A DNA stretch of 27,553 bases from Acanthamoeba sp. SK_2022b. Lineage: Eukaryota > Discosea > Longamoebia > Acanthamoebidae. This document shows positions 1 through 11,265 of this stretch, piece after piece. A model generated the notes under the pieces. It saw nothing but the letters and a program-made list of their open reading frames with translations. It was not told the DNA's origin and searched no databases. Every line of letters begins with the position of its first letter. Position 1 is the first letter of the stretch. Location: NCBI GenBank assembly GCA_027943245.1, contig JANDJZ010000609.1:1-27553 (forward strand), read 5' to 3'. Position numbers and translations under genes: made by a program.

Positions 1-1753
1 TTAGGTAACTCACAACAGTTGTGTGGTAATGGTGTGGTGATGATTGGAGGTATGTGGTGTGGTAGTGATGTTGTGTGTGTGCTGTTGTAATGGTTGTGTG
101 CTGTTTGTGTTGTGGTGGTGTGGTGGTGGTGGTGTGGTGGTGTTGTGGTGGTGTTGTGGTGTTGTGGTGTTGTGGTGGTGTTGTGGTGTTGTGGTGGTGG
201 TTGTGTGGTGGTGGTGGTGTTGTGGTGGTGGTGTTGTGGTGGTGATGGTGTGATCGTGTTGTGGTGGTGTGATGGTGTTGTGGTGTGGTGGTGGTGGTGG
301 TGTGGTGTTGTGGTGGTGGTGTTGTGGTGGTGTTGTGGTGGTGGTGATGGTGTGGTGTGGTGGTGGTGAAGTTGGGGTGATGTTGTGGTAGTGGTGTGGT
401 AGTGTGGTGTTGTGGTGATGTTGTTGTGATGTTGTGGTGGTGTGGTGGTGTGGTGGTGGTGTGGTGGTGATGTTGTGGTGGTGGTGTTGTGTTGTGGTTG
501 TGTTGTGGTGGTGTGGTGGTGTTGTGGTGGTGTGGTGTGGTGTTGTAACCTTGTGATGGTGTGGTGTGGTGTGGTGTGGTGGTGGTGTTGTGGTGGTGGT
601 GTTGTGGTGGTGTGGTGTTGTGGTTGTGTTGTGGTGGTGAAGGTGTTGTGGTGGTGGTGTTGTGGTGGTGTGGTGTTGTGGTTGTGTGGTGGTGGTGAAG
701 GTGTTGTGTTTGTGTGGTGGTGTTGAGGTGGTGTGGGTGATGTTGTGGTGGTGTTGTGGTGGTGTTGTGGTGGTGTGGTGTTGTGGTTGTGTTGTGGTGG
801 TGTGGTGGTGGTGTTGTGGTGATGTTGTGGTGGTGGTGTGGTGGTGATGTTGTGGTGATGGTGTTGTGGTGATGTTGTGGTGGTGGTGTGGTGGTGATGT
901 TGTGGTGATGTTGTGGTGTTGTGGTGTTGTGGTGATGGTGTTGTGATGGTTTTGTGATGTTGTGGTGGTGATGTTGTGGGGGTGTTGTTTTATTGTGATG
1001 GTGTTGTGATGGTGTTGTAGTGATGGTGTTGTGGTGGTGATGGTGTGGTGTTGTGTTTTTTATGCCTTTTTTTTGTGATGGTGTGAGGGTGTTGTGAAAT
1101 TGTGATGGTGTTGTGGTGATGGTGTGATCTTGTGATGATGTTGTGATGGTGTTGTGGTGGTGTTGTGGTGTTATTATAATATTGTGATGGCATGGAGGTA
1201 GTGGTGTGGTGGTGGTGTGGTGATGTTGTGGTGCTGTTGTTGTGGTGATGTTGTGGTGGGATGGTGTGGTTGTAGTGGTGGTGATGTGATGGTGTTGTGA
1301 TAATGGTGTGGTGATTTGTGGTGATGTGGTGGTGTTGTGTTGATGTGATGGTGTTGTGGTGATGTGATGTTGTGTGGTGTTGTGATGGTGATATGATGTT
1401 GTGGTGGTAGTGGTGTGATGGTGTTGTGGTGGTAGTGTTGTGATTGTGTTGTGGTGGTGTTGTGATGGTGTGGTGATGTAGTGGTGATGTGGGTGGTGTT
1501 GTGATGTTGTGGTGGTCAGGTGGTGATGGTGTTGTGGTGGTGGTGGTGGTGTGGTGTTGTGGTGATGTGGTGTGATGGTGATGTTGCGGTGTGGTGATGT
1601 GGTGGTGATGGTGGTGTGGTGGTGTGATGGTGATGTTGTGGTGTTGATGTGATGTTGTGGTGATGGTGTAGTATGGTGGTGGTGTTGGTGCAGTGTTGTA
1701 GTGGAGTGATGATTATGTGGTGTTGTGGTGTTGTGGAGGTGCTGTTGTTGTTG
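1..1753 (+). repeat. G/T-only low-complexity satellite, left arm
   Basis: The plus strand is almost entirely G and T, built from irregular mixtures of TGTGG, TGG, TGA and TGTTG words such as GTGGTGGTGTTGTGG. There is no single fixed period, so it is a degenerate low-complexity satellite and not a clean tandem array. Long open frames of Val, Cys, Trp and Gly run through it because the words contain few stops; they are composition artefacts. I see no gene, RNA or promoter here. Confidence 0.9.
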
Positions 1754-1885
1754 GTTACCATTCTCAATCCCAATTTCCAAGTTGTGTGCACACTTTTGAA
1801 ACATACCTTCTTTTCTCTCACTCTAGACTGGATGCATCCTCACACCCCCATGTCTCTTTCCTCACTTACTCCTTTCCAACAGTTG
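1754..1885. other. Unidentified unique island inside the G/T satellite
   Basis: About 130 bp of ordinary mixed-composition sequence interrupts the G/T satellite on both sides. It is pyrimidine-rich on the plus strand (several TTTCTCTCACTC-like stretches). I recognise no coding potential or repeat family. It could be the remnant of an inserted element or of sequence into which the satellite spread. Confidence 0.5.
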
Positions 1886-3250
<1,365 letters not shown>

Positions 3251-3730
3251 GATTTGGAGAGGGCATGCTGTTCTCCACAGGTGGTTCATCAAACAGAAGC
3301 TTGCATTGGAGAAGATGCGCGGCACATGCTGGAGTTCAGGGCTGAGCTGGCGTTCCTGTCTGAGCTCTCCATAATCCTAACATCATCCTTTTAATTGGTA
3401 CAAACAAAGCTGTTTGGTACCAATCTGGCTTTCTCTCTGTTGCCTCAACTGTTGCCTCACCAACTGTGATACAGCTGAACACAGGCCCATCGACATCAAG
3501 GGCCTTCAACACCTGTTGCAGAGTGTGAGGACACTGGCACCTACCACACCCAACCCTTCCTCATTTGGCTCATCAACCCTGGTGAGCATGTTGACCCATA
3601 CAATGCTCAAGAGTGTGTTTATTGTTTTCTCACCATTGTTGTATTCTGGCATTCCTTCCTTGCATCTCTGCAGAGGCTGTTGACTGCAACCATTGTGTTA
3701 TTGTCTGGAGCACGCTGGGAGTATACACCT
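3251..3730. other. Unidentified ordinary-composition island
   Basis: About 480 bp of mixed-composition DNA between the G/T satellite and the terminal-inverted-repeat element. A plus-strand frame from 3414 runs 89 codons but matches no family I recognise, and another short frame covers about 3280-3394. The sequence looks like a decayed interspersed repeat. It resumes after the element at 4347, so the element may have inserted into it. Confidence 0.45.
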
Positions 3731-3759
3731 GAACAGAGTGTTCCGAAAAAGTAACAATG
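3731..3759 (+). repeat. Left terminal inverted repeat of the MITE-like element
   Basis: 29 bases beginning GAACAGAGTGTTCCGAAAAA, matched in reverse complement at 4317-4346 with one substitution and one indel. Confidence 0.8.
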
Positions 3760-4316
3760 ACTCTTTTGACAATGTACACTTTTCAGACACAAATGGAATA
3801 AAAACACTCTGAGATATGTACAAAGCCTCAAAAAAAAAGCTTCAAATTCGGAACTCTGAGGTAACTCTGTTTTTCAGTACCTTGGAGCCAATTTAAACAG
3901 AGTAAAGAAGAACTGGTTTTTTGCAAACATCTTTAAGGTGGGTTGGTACCAATGCGCATTGGGTCTGAGTGATTTTGTTTCAACATGCCGTTTGGCACAT
4001 GTTACAGCTCAAATTTGGTAAAGATCTGCACATAGAGCGAAATTTCTTCTAAATACCTTGTATCTCACCTAATATTAGGTGGGCTGGGGTGGAAGAACCA
4101 ATGTGCATCGGTGCAACACTTCTCTTGTGGGTGAAGATCTATTATGATGAAAAAGTGACATCTTGAAATGCACATGATATGATATTTGGCTGGGCAAACC
4201 GATCAACACTCACCTTGTTATTTTTTTACAGAAAAAGTGACATCTGTGGATGTACAGCATATGCATGGGGTCACCTTGGGTCATGTACAGGCATTTTTGG
4301 GTTTGTTAAAAAGTGA

Positions 4317-4346
4317 CATTGTTACTTTTTTCTGAACACTCTGTTC
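4317..4346 (-). repeat. Right terminal inverted repeat of the MITE-like element
   Basis: 30 bases ending ACACTCTGTTC on the plus strand; the reverse complement pairs with the repeat at 3731-3759. Confidence 0.8.
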
Positions 4347-4521
4347 CTGGGAGCCTTTTTAAGTGCTACAGCCTCAGGTTGGGGAAGTCAAGCTCAACCA
4401 CCTCATCATCAACCTCCTGGCTGGGGCCATCAACAAGATTGACCAACAAGGTGTCATCACCATGATTCCAACCTGGCACACATGGAGCACTACACCAATT
4501 GAATCAAGATGTGGTGGGCAC
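4347..4521. other. Unidentified sequence between the MITE-like element and the RT fragment
   Basis: About 175 bp of ordinary composition. Its right end, from about 4490, still aligns loosely in reverse complement with the reverse-transcriptase remnant at 8126-8950, so part may be diverged retroelement. The rest is not recognised. A plus-strand frame of 72 codons (4363-4581) crosses it and is probably fortuitous. Confidence 0.35.
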
Positions 4522-4605
4522 CTGGGCCAGATCAAAGGTGATGGCCCACCAGTCTCTGCCTGCCAGCTGTATCAGGGTTGACAGTGACTCAAACTTGCAT
4601 GGTGG
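4522..4605 (-). pseudogene. Small reverse-transcriptase fragment, third copy
   Basis: This 84-bp stretch is closely similar to 8803-8885. Both contain GATGGCCCACCAG, CTGCCTGCCAGCTGTATCAG and CTCAAACTTGCATGG. Read on the minus strand it encodes the start of the RT palm (leucine-rich helix, then WWAI-FD-AQ), the region carrying the first catalytic Asp of the DIRS-like RT in the larger copy. It is cut off on the downstream-reading side and joins directly to satellite at 4600, so it is a decayed fragment. Confidence 0.7.
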
Positions 4606-4659
4606 TGGTGGTGTGGTGATGTGGTGATGTGGTGATGTGGTGATGGTGCTGAGGCAACT

Positions 4660-6035
4660 TGACCACCACAACAACACCACATCACAACCACACCTTCACA
4701 CCAATACTACAACATCACCACCAACACACCACAACACCACAGCACCACAAACCACCACACCACCACCACAACACTACCACAGCATGCACCATGCATCACC
4801 ACAACACCACTTCATCACCACAACACCACAAAAACACCACCACAACATAACCACACCACCACACCACCATCACCACATCACCACAACATCACCACAACAG
4901 CACCACAACATCACAACAACATCACCACCACTACCATAGCACCACCACCACATTACCATCACCACACCACCACATTACTACCACCACATCACAACATCAC
5001 CACATCACCACAACGCCACAACACCACAACAGCACCACAACATCACCACAACATCACCACAAAACCACAACAACACCACATCACCACAACCACCACCACA
5101 ACACCACACCACATCACTACAACACCACACCACCACCACACCATAACCAAAACACCACCACCATCACACCACACCTCCACACCACCACACCACCACACCA
5201 CATCACCACTACAACACCACACCACCACCACACCATCACAACACCACAACACCACAACACCACACCTCGCCACCACACCATCACAACAACAACACCACAC
5301 CACATCAGCACACCACCACAACATCACCACAACATCACCACACCACTGCACCACCATACCACTACACACAACTTCACCACACAAACACCACACAAACGCC
5401 ATTCCTACAACACCACCGCATCACACACCACCACACCATAACCTAAACACCCCCACAAAACCACAGCATCACAACATCACCAGAACACCATCACAAAAAC
5501 AACACCACAAATCCCCACTACACCACAACATCACCACAACATCACCAGATCACAGCTTCACAACCAGATCACCACAACATCTACATCAACTTAACACCAC
5601 CACTCCAGCACCACCACAACACCACACCACCACCACACCACACCACCACCACACCACCACACCACTATACCACAACGACACCACAACATAGACTGCACCT
5701 GGATGTTGTTGTGGTAATGTTATGGTTGTGGGGTGAGGTGTCACCACCATCTCCTCCTTCACCACAACATGAGCACAACACAACACAACACAACAACAAC
5801 TCAACATCACCACAACCACCATGACCACAACATCACCACCACAACACAACACCAGCACCACAACATCATTTACAATACCCACACACCACAACATCACCAC
5901 ATCACCACCATAACTCCACAACACCACCTCACCACCACAACAGTACCACCCCAAAACCAAAACCACAACAGCACCACCACCACACCATAACACCACCACC
6001 GCAGCAGCACCACCACAACACCATCACAACATCAC
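4660..6035 (-). repeat. C/A-only low-complexity satellite block
   Basis: The plus strand here is almost only C and A (CACCACAACA, CATCACCACAAC words), so the G/T-rich strand is the minus strand, opposite in polarity to 1-3250. A short patch near 5700-5745 briefly reverts to G/T. Open frames of Thr, His, Pro, Asn and Gln are composition artefacts. No gene is seen. Confidence 0.9.
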
Positions 6036-6345
6036 TGGAATTGCTCGCTCAGAGTCATACAAAAAGGAGTTTATAAGCACGCTTCTTGAAGGATGAAGAG
6101 GAGACGGTTTCACACTGCCTTCCCTCCCTTCACTTCTGCTACATTCTCTCAATTAGACAAGACTGTCAGAGAGTGCAGACAACCGACACATGGGAGGGCT
6201 GGGAGATGTGTTGGTGGAGAGATAAGAAAGAAAAGATATGCAAATCTGCCTGCCCACAGATTCATCCAGGGGCAACAGAGATACAGATGACTCCAAATGT
6301 CCTCACTTGCAATAAACTCCATTGTTGATGCTACACTCAACAACT
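6036..6345 (-). repeat. Retroelement-type terminal repeat, inverted copy A
   Basis: In reverse complement this segment aligns with 9476-9725. Shared blocks include GTAGCATCAACAATGGAGTT, TATTGCAAG, GGACATTTGGAGTCATCTGT, CTGTGGGCAGGCAGA and CCTCTTCATCCTTCAAGAAG, in the same order. The middle differs and copy A is longer. Copy A ends (minus-strand sense) with GTATGACTCTGAGCGAGCAA, the motif with which copy B begins. Because copy B directly follows a tyrosine-recombinase remnant, I read both as terminal repeats of a DIRS/Ngaro-like element; copy A would be a solo repeat. It lies isolated in C/A satellite. Confidence 0.65.
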
Positions 6346-6528
6346 GCAGCACGACAACACCACAACACCACACCATCACCACCACCACCACCACAACGGC
6401 ACAACATCACCACCACAGTCACACCATCACCATCACCATCACCACAACACCACCACCACACCACCACAACACCACAACAGCAACACCACAACGTCACCAC
6501 ATCACCACCACCAAAACATCACCATGTC
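6346..6528 (-). repeat. C/A-only satellite, short block
   Basis: About 180 bp of C/A-only words (ACCATCACCACC) ending abruptly near 6528, where the plus strand turns G/T-only. Confidence 0.85.
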
Positions 6529-7057
6529 ATTGTGGTGGTGCTGTTGCGGTGGTGCAATGTTGTGGTGGTGTTGTGGTGGTGATGTTGTGCTGTGGTGGTG
6601 TTGTGGTTGGTGTGGTGGTGTTGTGGTGGTGATGTTGTGCTGTGGTGGTGTTGTGGTTGGTGTGGTGGTGTGGTAATGGTGTGATGGTGGTGTTGTGGTC
6701 GTGTTATGGTGGTGTGATGTTATGATGGTGTTGTGGTGATGTTGTGATGGTTGTGGTGATGTTGTTGTGTAGTGGTGTGGTGTCGGTGTGGTGGTGTTGT
6801 TGTTGTTGTTGTTGTGGTGGTGGTGGTGGTGGTGATGTTGTTGTTGTGGTGTTGTTGTGGTGTTGTGGTGTTGATGTGGTGATGTTATGGTGTAGTTGTG
6901 GTGTTGATGTGGTGATGTTGTTGTGATGTTGTGGTGGTGGAATGTTGTGATGGTGCGGTTGTGGTTGTTGTGGTGTTGTGGTGTTGCTGTGCTGTTGTGG
7001 TGTTGTGGTGTTGCTGTGCTGTTGTGGTGTACTGGTGTTGTGGTGATATTGGGGATG
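6529..7057 (+). repeat. G/T-only satellite block in flipped polarity
   Basis: A G/T-only segment of about 530 bp flanked on both sides by C/A-only sequence, so it behaves like an inverted segment of the same satellite. It contains an exact 50-bp tandem duplication at 6571-6670 and a short GTT run near 6796-6815. Confidence 0.85.
6571..6670 (+). repeat. Exact 50-bp tandem duplication within the satellite
   Basis: Positions 6571-6620 and 6621-6670 are identical, each starting TTGTGGTGGTGATGTTGTGC and ending TTGGTGTGGTGGTG. Identity over 50 bp in otherwise irregular satellite points to a recent duplication. Confidence 0.9.
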
Positions 7058-7810
7058 ATACAACACCATCACACCACCACCATCACACCGCCATCACATC
7101 ACCATCACACCACCATCACACCACCATTACACCACCACCACACCATCATAACACCATCACACCACCATCACACCACCACAACACCATCATAACATCACAC
7201 CACCATAACACGACCACAACACCACCATCACACCATTACCACACCACCACACCAACATCACACCCACAACACCACCATTACACCATTACCACACCACCAT
7301 CACACCACCATCACACCACCATCACACCACAACACAACACCACCACACCACAATACCACACCACACCACCCCCACACCACCACAACACACCACACCACAC
7401 CACACCACCACCACACCACACCACCACACCACACCACCACCACACCATAACATATCACCACATCACCACAACACCACCACAACAACACCACCACAGCAAT
7501 ACCAACACCACAACACCACATCATCATCACCACAACACCACTACAACTCCCTCCACAACACCATCACACCACCACCACATCACTACAATATTACCACTAT
7601 ACCACCACAAACCCAACCACAACACCACAACAACAACAACAACGCCACAACATACACACCATCACTACAACACCACAACATAACCACACAAAAATATCCA
7701 AAGTATCACCACCACATAAGAACATCCCCTCAACACCACAATCCTACCACAACATTACCACCACATCACCACACTAACACCACAACACCACAATACCACC
7801 ACATCACAAC
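7058..7810 (-). repeat. C/A-only satellite block
   Basis: The plus strand returns to C/A-only words dominated by CACCATCACACCAC in the left half and CACAACACCAC in the right half, indicating at least two sub-families of the degenerate unit. No gene is seen. Confidence 0.9.
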
Positions 7811-8109
7811 ACTACCACTGTTGTTGTTGTTGTGTTTTTGGTTGGCCAAAAGTGCCTTACTCTTCTGGCTCAGTTGCCCCTCTCTCTCTCTCTCTCTACC
7901 AACAGATGTGTGGATGTGGTTGGTGTGATGTTGTGGTGATGTGGTTTTGTGGCGACGTGGTGGTGTTGTGGCGTTGTGGTGGTGTTGGGGTGATGTATTA
8001 GTTGTGTTGATTTTTTGGTGTAGTGATGTTGGGGTAGTGCTGTTGCTGTGTGGTGTGTGTTGTGTTTGCTCCAACTTGGCCAAAAGTGCCTAGACACACC
8101 TGGTTCAGT
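7811..8109. repeat. Mixed satellite with two copies of a short interspersed motif
   Basis: A short GTT run, a CTCTCTCT run and G/T-rich words separate two related stretches that share TTGGCCAAAAGTGCCT followed about 10-15 bases later by a GG(C/T)TCAGTTG segment. The first begins near 7843, the second near 8077. They may be decayed ends of an interspersed element. No coding potential is evident. Confidence 0.55.
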
Positions 8110-8125
8110 TGAGCTGTTGTTATCC

Positions 8126-8950
8126 TCACAACACCCCCCTCAATGGCTGCTCAGCTGAATCACACCAGACTGCCGCCAGACACACCACCTCACATGTGGT
8201 GTGCCTATTTTGGGGTGTTGATGTTGACAGGGAAGAATGCGCCAGCCTAATGACTAAGTCCTCAGGCATCACGCGCACTTCCTGGTCCCACTGGGAACGC
8301 TGGTTGCCCACCAGGGCATAGGCCTCGCACAGGTATACCTGCACCTGAGGTGCTGCACGTTTCAGCGACGTGACAAGCCCACAATACTTGCAAGGCGCCA
8401 CATGACCCTGGCGCCCACTTGCAGCTGACACAGCTCCTTGGCGCGCTTGAGCTTCAGCTCAGCAATAAAGACGGCTGGCCCAGCCGCAGGTTGAGTAGTC
8501 CCATGACCTCCACCTGCTGCGCTGGCTGCCACTGGCCCTTGGAAGTCTGATGCACCCACCCCAAGCACTGGAGGGTGGGTGCAATGATGAGGTCCCAGAC
8601 CCACAAGAGCTCCTCCACTGATGAGGCCACCAGGGCGAAGTCATCCATGAAGACAAAGATCAGGACCCCCAGCACCTGCCAGTACTTGACCATGGCCCAA
8701 ATACTCAAGGACTCCAGCACAGCCCAAAGGGAATCACCCAATTGACCTGGAACCCAAACCACTGGAGTGAGTTGTGATGAATTGAGATGTGGTGGTACCC
8801 CTGGGCTGGATCAAAGGAGATGGCCCACCAGTTTCTGCCTGCCAGCTGTATCAGGGTTGATTGCAACTCAAACTTGCATGGCCTTGGTGCAAGCATGAGA
8901 TTCATCCAGCACTGGTCAATGACCAAGTGAGCAGCCTTGGCCCACACTTA
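8126..8950 (-). pseudogene. Decayed DIRS-like reverse transcriptase, copy A
   Basis: Read on the minus strand from 8950 down, frames broken by shifts encode successive parts of an RT of the tyrosine-recombinase (DIRS-like) retroelement type. First comes a segment with CKFELQSTL, then WWAISFD with the first catalytic Asp and the YHHI-I-SLQWFGF strand. VIPFG follows, then the active-site strand VFMDD near 8630-8660, with an LGW segment and VEVMGL after it. Last is a thumb/connection part with ELKLKRAKELCQLQVG and WDQEVRV near 8200-8300. The catalytic FMDD motif is intact but the frame changes at least twice and a piece between VNW and VIPFG is missing, so no full protein can be made. RNase H is not recognised in this copy. 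Confidence 0.8.
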
Positions 8951-9009
8951 TGGACCAAAATGCAGAAAGGCAGCTGAGCTTCATCTGCACCTGGTGGAAG
9001 CATGGTTGA

Positions 9010-9470
9010 GACGCCCTGCTGGTTGCCCTTGGCCTGTGCACCATGTGGAGGGCTGCTGAGCTGGCTGCGCTGCGTGTGGAGGACGTGGCTTGGCTGCTGG
9101 ATTGTGAGCTCCTGCACGTGTATGTGCAGTCAGTCTTTGTTGAGCCCACATCAGCCCCTTGGTGCCCGGTTTGCCTGCATCATCAGTTCATGGCGCTTTG
9201 GGGCAAGGCAGCTGGGCTGCTGTTTCAGTCAGCCAGCGGACCTTGGCTCACATCTGCAAGAGTATGGTGCGCAACGCCAGCCTGGATGCTGTGGTCTCCT
9301 TGCACTCATTGCAAATTGGTGGTGCCACTGCAGCCATGATGGGTGGTCTGTGGAGGGAGCAGATCATGGCAATTGGCGGTTGGCGCAGTGGCACTGTGGA
9401 TCATTACCTTCATGCAGTGGAGGTAGCCAAGGTTGGCACATCCACCCTCATTCTAGGATCTGGTCTCTGA
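9010..9470 (+). pseudogene. Decayed tyrosine recombinase, catalytic domain
   Basis: In the frame of 9010-9250 the plus strand reads ALLVALGLCTMWRAAELAAL followed by RVEDV, the recombinase segment that carries the first catalytic Arg (in MWRAAEL). A frameshift between about 9250 and 9290 moves to the frame reading HSLQIGGATAA, then IGGWRSGTVDHYLHAV, which holds the GW turn and the Tyr expected to be the nucleophile. Family members read HSLR at the third motif; here it is HSLQ, so the second Arg is lost. Frameshift plus lost Arg mark a dead copy. It points away from the RT remnant on its left and leads directly into terminal repeat copy B, as expected for the 3' end of a DIRS/Ngaro-like element. 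Confidence 0.8.
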
Positions 9471-9475
9471 CTGAC

Positions 9476-9725
9476 TCCTGTTTGTATGACTCTGAGCAAG
9501 CAATATGTAGCATCAACAATGGAGTTTATTGCAAGCAAGGACATTTGGAGTCATCTGTCATCTGGATGGAAGGTGGCAACATGGGCATCCTTTATAAGGA
9601 TTGCCCACACAGGTTGACTCTGTGGGCAGGCAGAGATTTGCTGGGGGGAAGGTGGGGTGAAACAGGCTCCTCTTCATCCTTCAAGAAGTATGCTAATAAT
9701 CCTGTTTGTATGAATCCAATATAAA
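9476..9725 (+). repeat. Retroelement-type terminal repeat, copy B
   Basis: Starts TGTTTGTATGACTCTGAGCA and ends near TTTGTATGAATCC, so a short TTTGTATGA motif occurs at both edges. It is the inverted partner of 6036-6345. It contains a TATAAGG box-like stretch near 9590. It follows immediately on the recombinase remnant and is bordered on the right by C/A satellite. Confidence 0.65.
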
Positions 9726-10770
9726 GAACTGTAACATCACCACACCAGAACCACAACATCACCACAACATCACCACAACACCACCAGATCACCAGATCAC
9801 CACAACACCACCACACCATATCATCACCACAATCACCACAACATCACCACACTACCACAAACCATATACAAAATCAAAACACCACTACATACCACAACAC
9901 CACACAACACCACAGCACCACAACATCACCACAACATCACCACACCATCACAACAACGCACCACACCACCAACAACACCAATACAACACACCAACACCAC
10001 AACAGCACTACACCATCACAACAACCACCACAACAGCACAACACACAGTACACCATCATAACAACAACACAACACCAACCAAAACCCCACCATACCATCA
10101 CCACACAACAACACCACCACAACACCACAACAACAACAACAACAGCACCACACCAACACAACATCAAACCACCACAACATCTCCACAACAGCACCACAAC
10201 ATCAACACCACACCACAACATCTCCACATCACCACCAACAACACACCATATCACTACCCACAACACTACAACCTCACTACAACACCACAACACTGCTTGT
10301 GGGCTGCCCCACTCCATCACAACACCACACCACCACAACAACACCACACCACCACAACACCACACTACATTACGACCACAACACCACAACATCATTGCAA
10401 CAGCACAGCAACCCCACCACAACTTCACAACCACACCACAACATCACAACTACACCACAGGATCACCACACCACCACCACCACCACCACAGAAGCACCGC
10501 ACACCATCACAACAACACCATTACAACACCACAATATCACCACAATACCACACCACCACAACATCACCACAACACCACAACAACCCAACAACACCATAAC
10601 AACACCACAGTACCACCACCATACCACCACAACAACACAACACCACCACCAGCACATCACTACAATCACAACTACACTATCACAACACCACCATAATGAC
10701 AACATCACAACACCAAAACATCACCACATCACCACCACAGCACCACAACAACACCACAACACTACCACAC
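9726..10770 (-). repeat. C/A-only satellite block
   Basis: More than 1 kb of C/A-only plus strand. A 297-codon open frame covers much of it (Thr, His, Pro, Asn, Gln), which is expected in T-poor sequence and is not evidence of a gene. Confidence 0.9.
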
Positions 10771-10895
10771 GTGCTGCATGCCGCACTTGGATATGAATGG
10801 CTAGTGGGGCCTGATCCTGAGGGTGGCCATCAGTTGCCTGGGCTCCTCCTTCCATGCCTCCATCATCTTCTTGGTCTCATAGTGGCTCACCACAT
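10771..10895. other. Unidentified unique island in the C/A satellite
   Basis: About 125 bp of mixed sequence beginning CACGTGCTGCATGCCG and ending near GTCTCATAGTGGCTCACC. Its composition resembles the retroelement remnants on either side, but I cannot align it with them by eye. Confidence 0.45.
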
Positions 10896-11265
10896 CACCA
10901 CCACAACACCACAACACCACCACCAACATCATTACACCAACACCACTGCAACACCATCACCACATCATTACCACACCACCACACCACCACAACACCATCA
11001 CCACAACCACAACACACCATCACATCACCACAAAACCATCACAACATCACCACTACCACAACATTACCACAACAATACCACAACATCACCACAACACCAC
11101 CACAACATCACCATAACATCACCACAACAACACCACAACATCACAACATAACCACAACACCACCATAACATCCCCACAACATCACCACAACAACACCACA
11201 ACATCACCACAACATCACCACAACACCACCATAACACCACAACACCACCATAACATCACCACTGG
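10896..11265 (-). repeat. C/A-only satellite block
   Basis: About 370 bp of C/A-only words, ending abruptly at the start of the second retroelement remnant. Confidence 0.88.

Larger units (their letters stand above)
3731..4346. mobile_element. Short non-autonomous DNA transposon (MITE-like) with terminal inverted repeats
   Basis: The two ends are near-perfect inverted repeats of about 29 bases: the left begins GAACAGAGTGTTCCGAAAAA at 3731 and the right (4317-4346) reads inward as GAACAGAGTGTTCAGAAAAA. They differ by one substitution and one extra base. The 616-bp body is AT-richer than its surroundings, has no long open frame and holds sub-repeats: AAAAGTGACAT occurs near 4151, 4233 and 4309, and two similar GGTGGG...ACCAATG(C/T)GCAT segments start near 3938 and 4078. 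This is the layout of a MITE mobilised in trans. No clean target-site duplication is visible, so the superfamily is not assigned. Confidence 0.75.

Noticed and set aside
1..1753. Telomeric repeat, because of the G/T-rich strand at the window edge
   Set aside because: No TTTAGGG, TTTTAGGG or TTAGGG units and no fixed period; the same sequence also occurs internally in both polarities.
4660..6035. CRISPR-like array in the regular-looking C/A blocks
   Set aside because: No constant repeat with unique spacers; the words are irregular and the context is eukaryotic.
8126..9470. Active retrotransposon
   Set aside because: Frameshifts in both genes, a missing RT piece and a lost catalytic Arg make this copy non-functional.
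9706..10796. Overlapping 297- and 165-codon plus-strand frames in the satellite
   Set aside because: Composition artefact as above; no domain, no splice structure, no start context.
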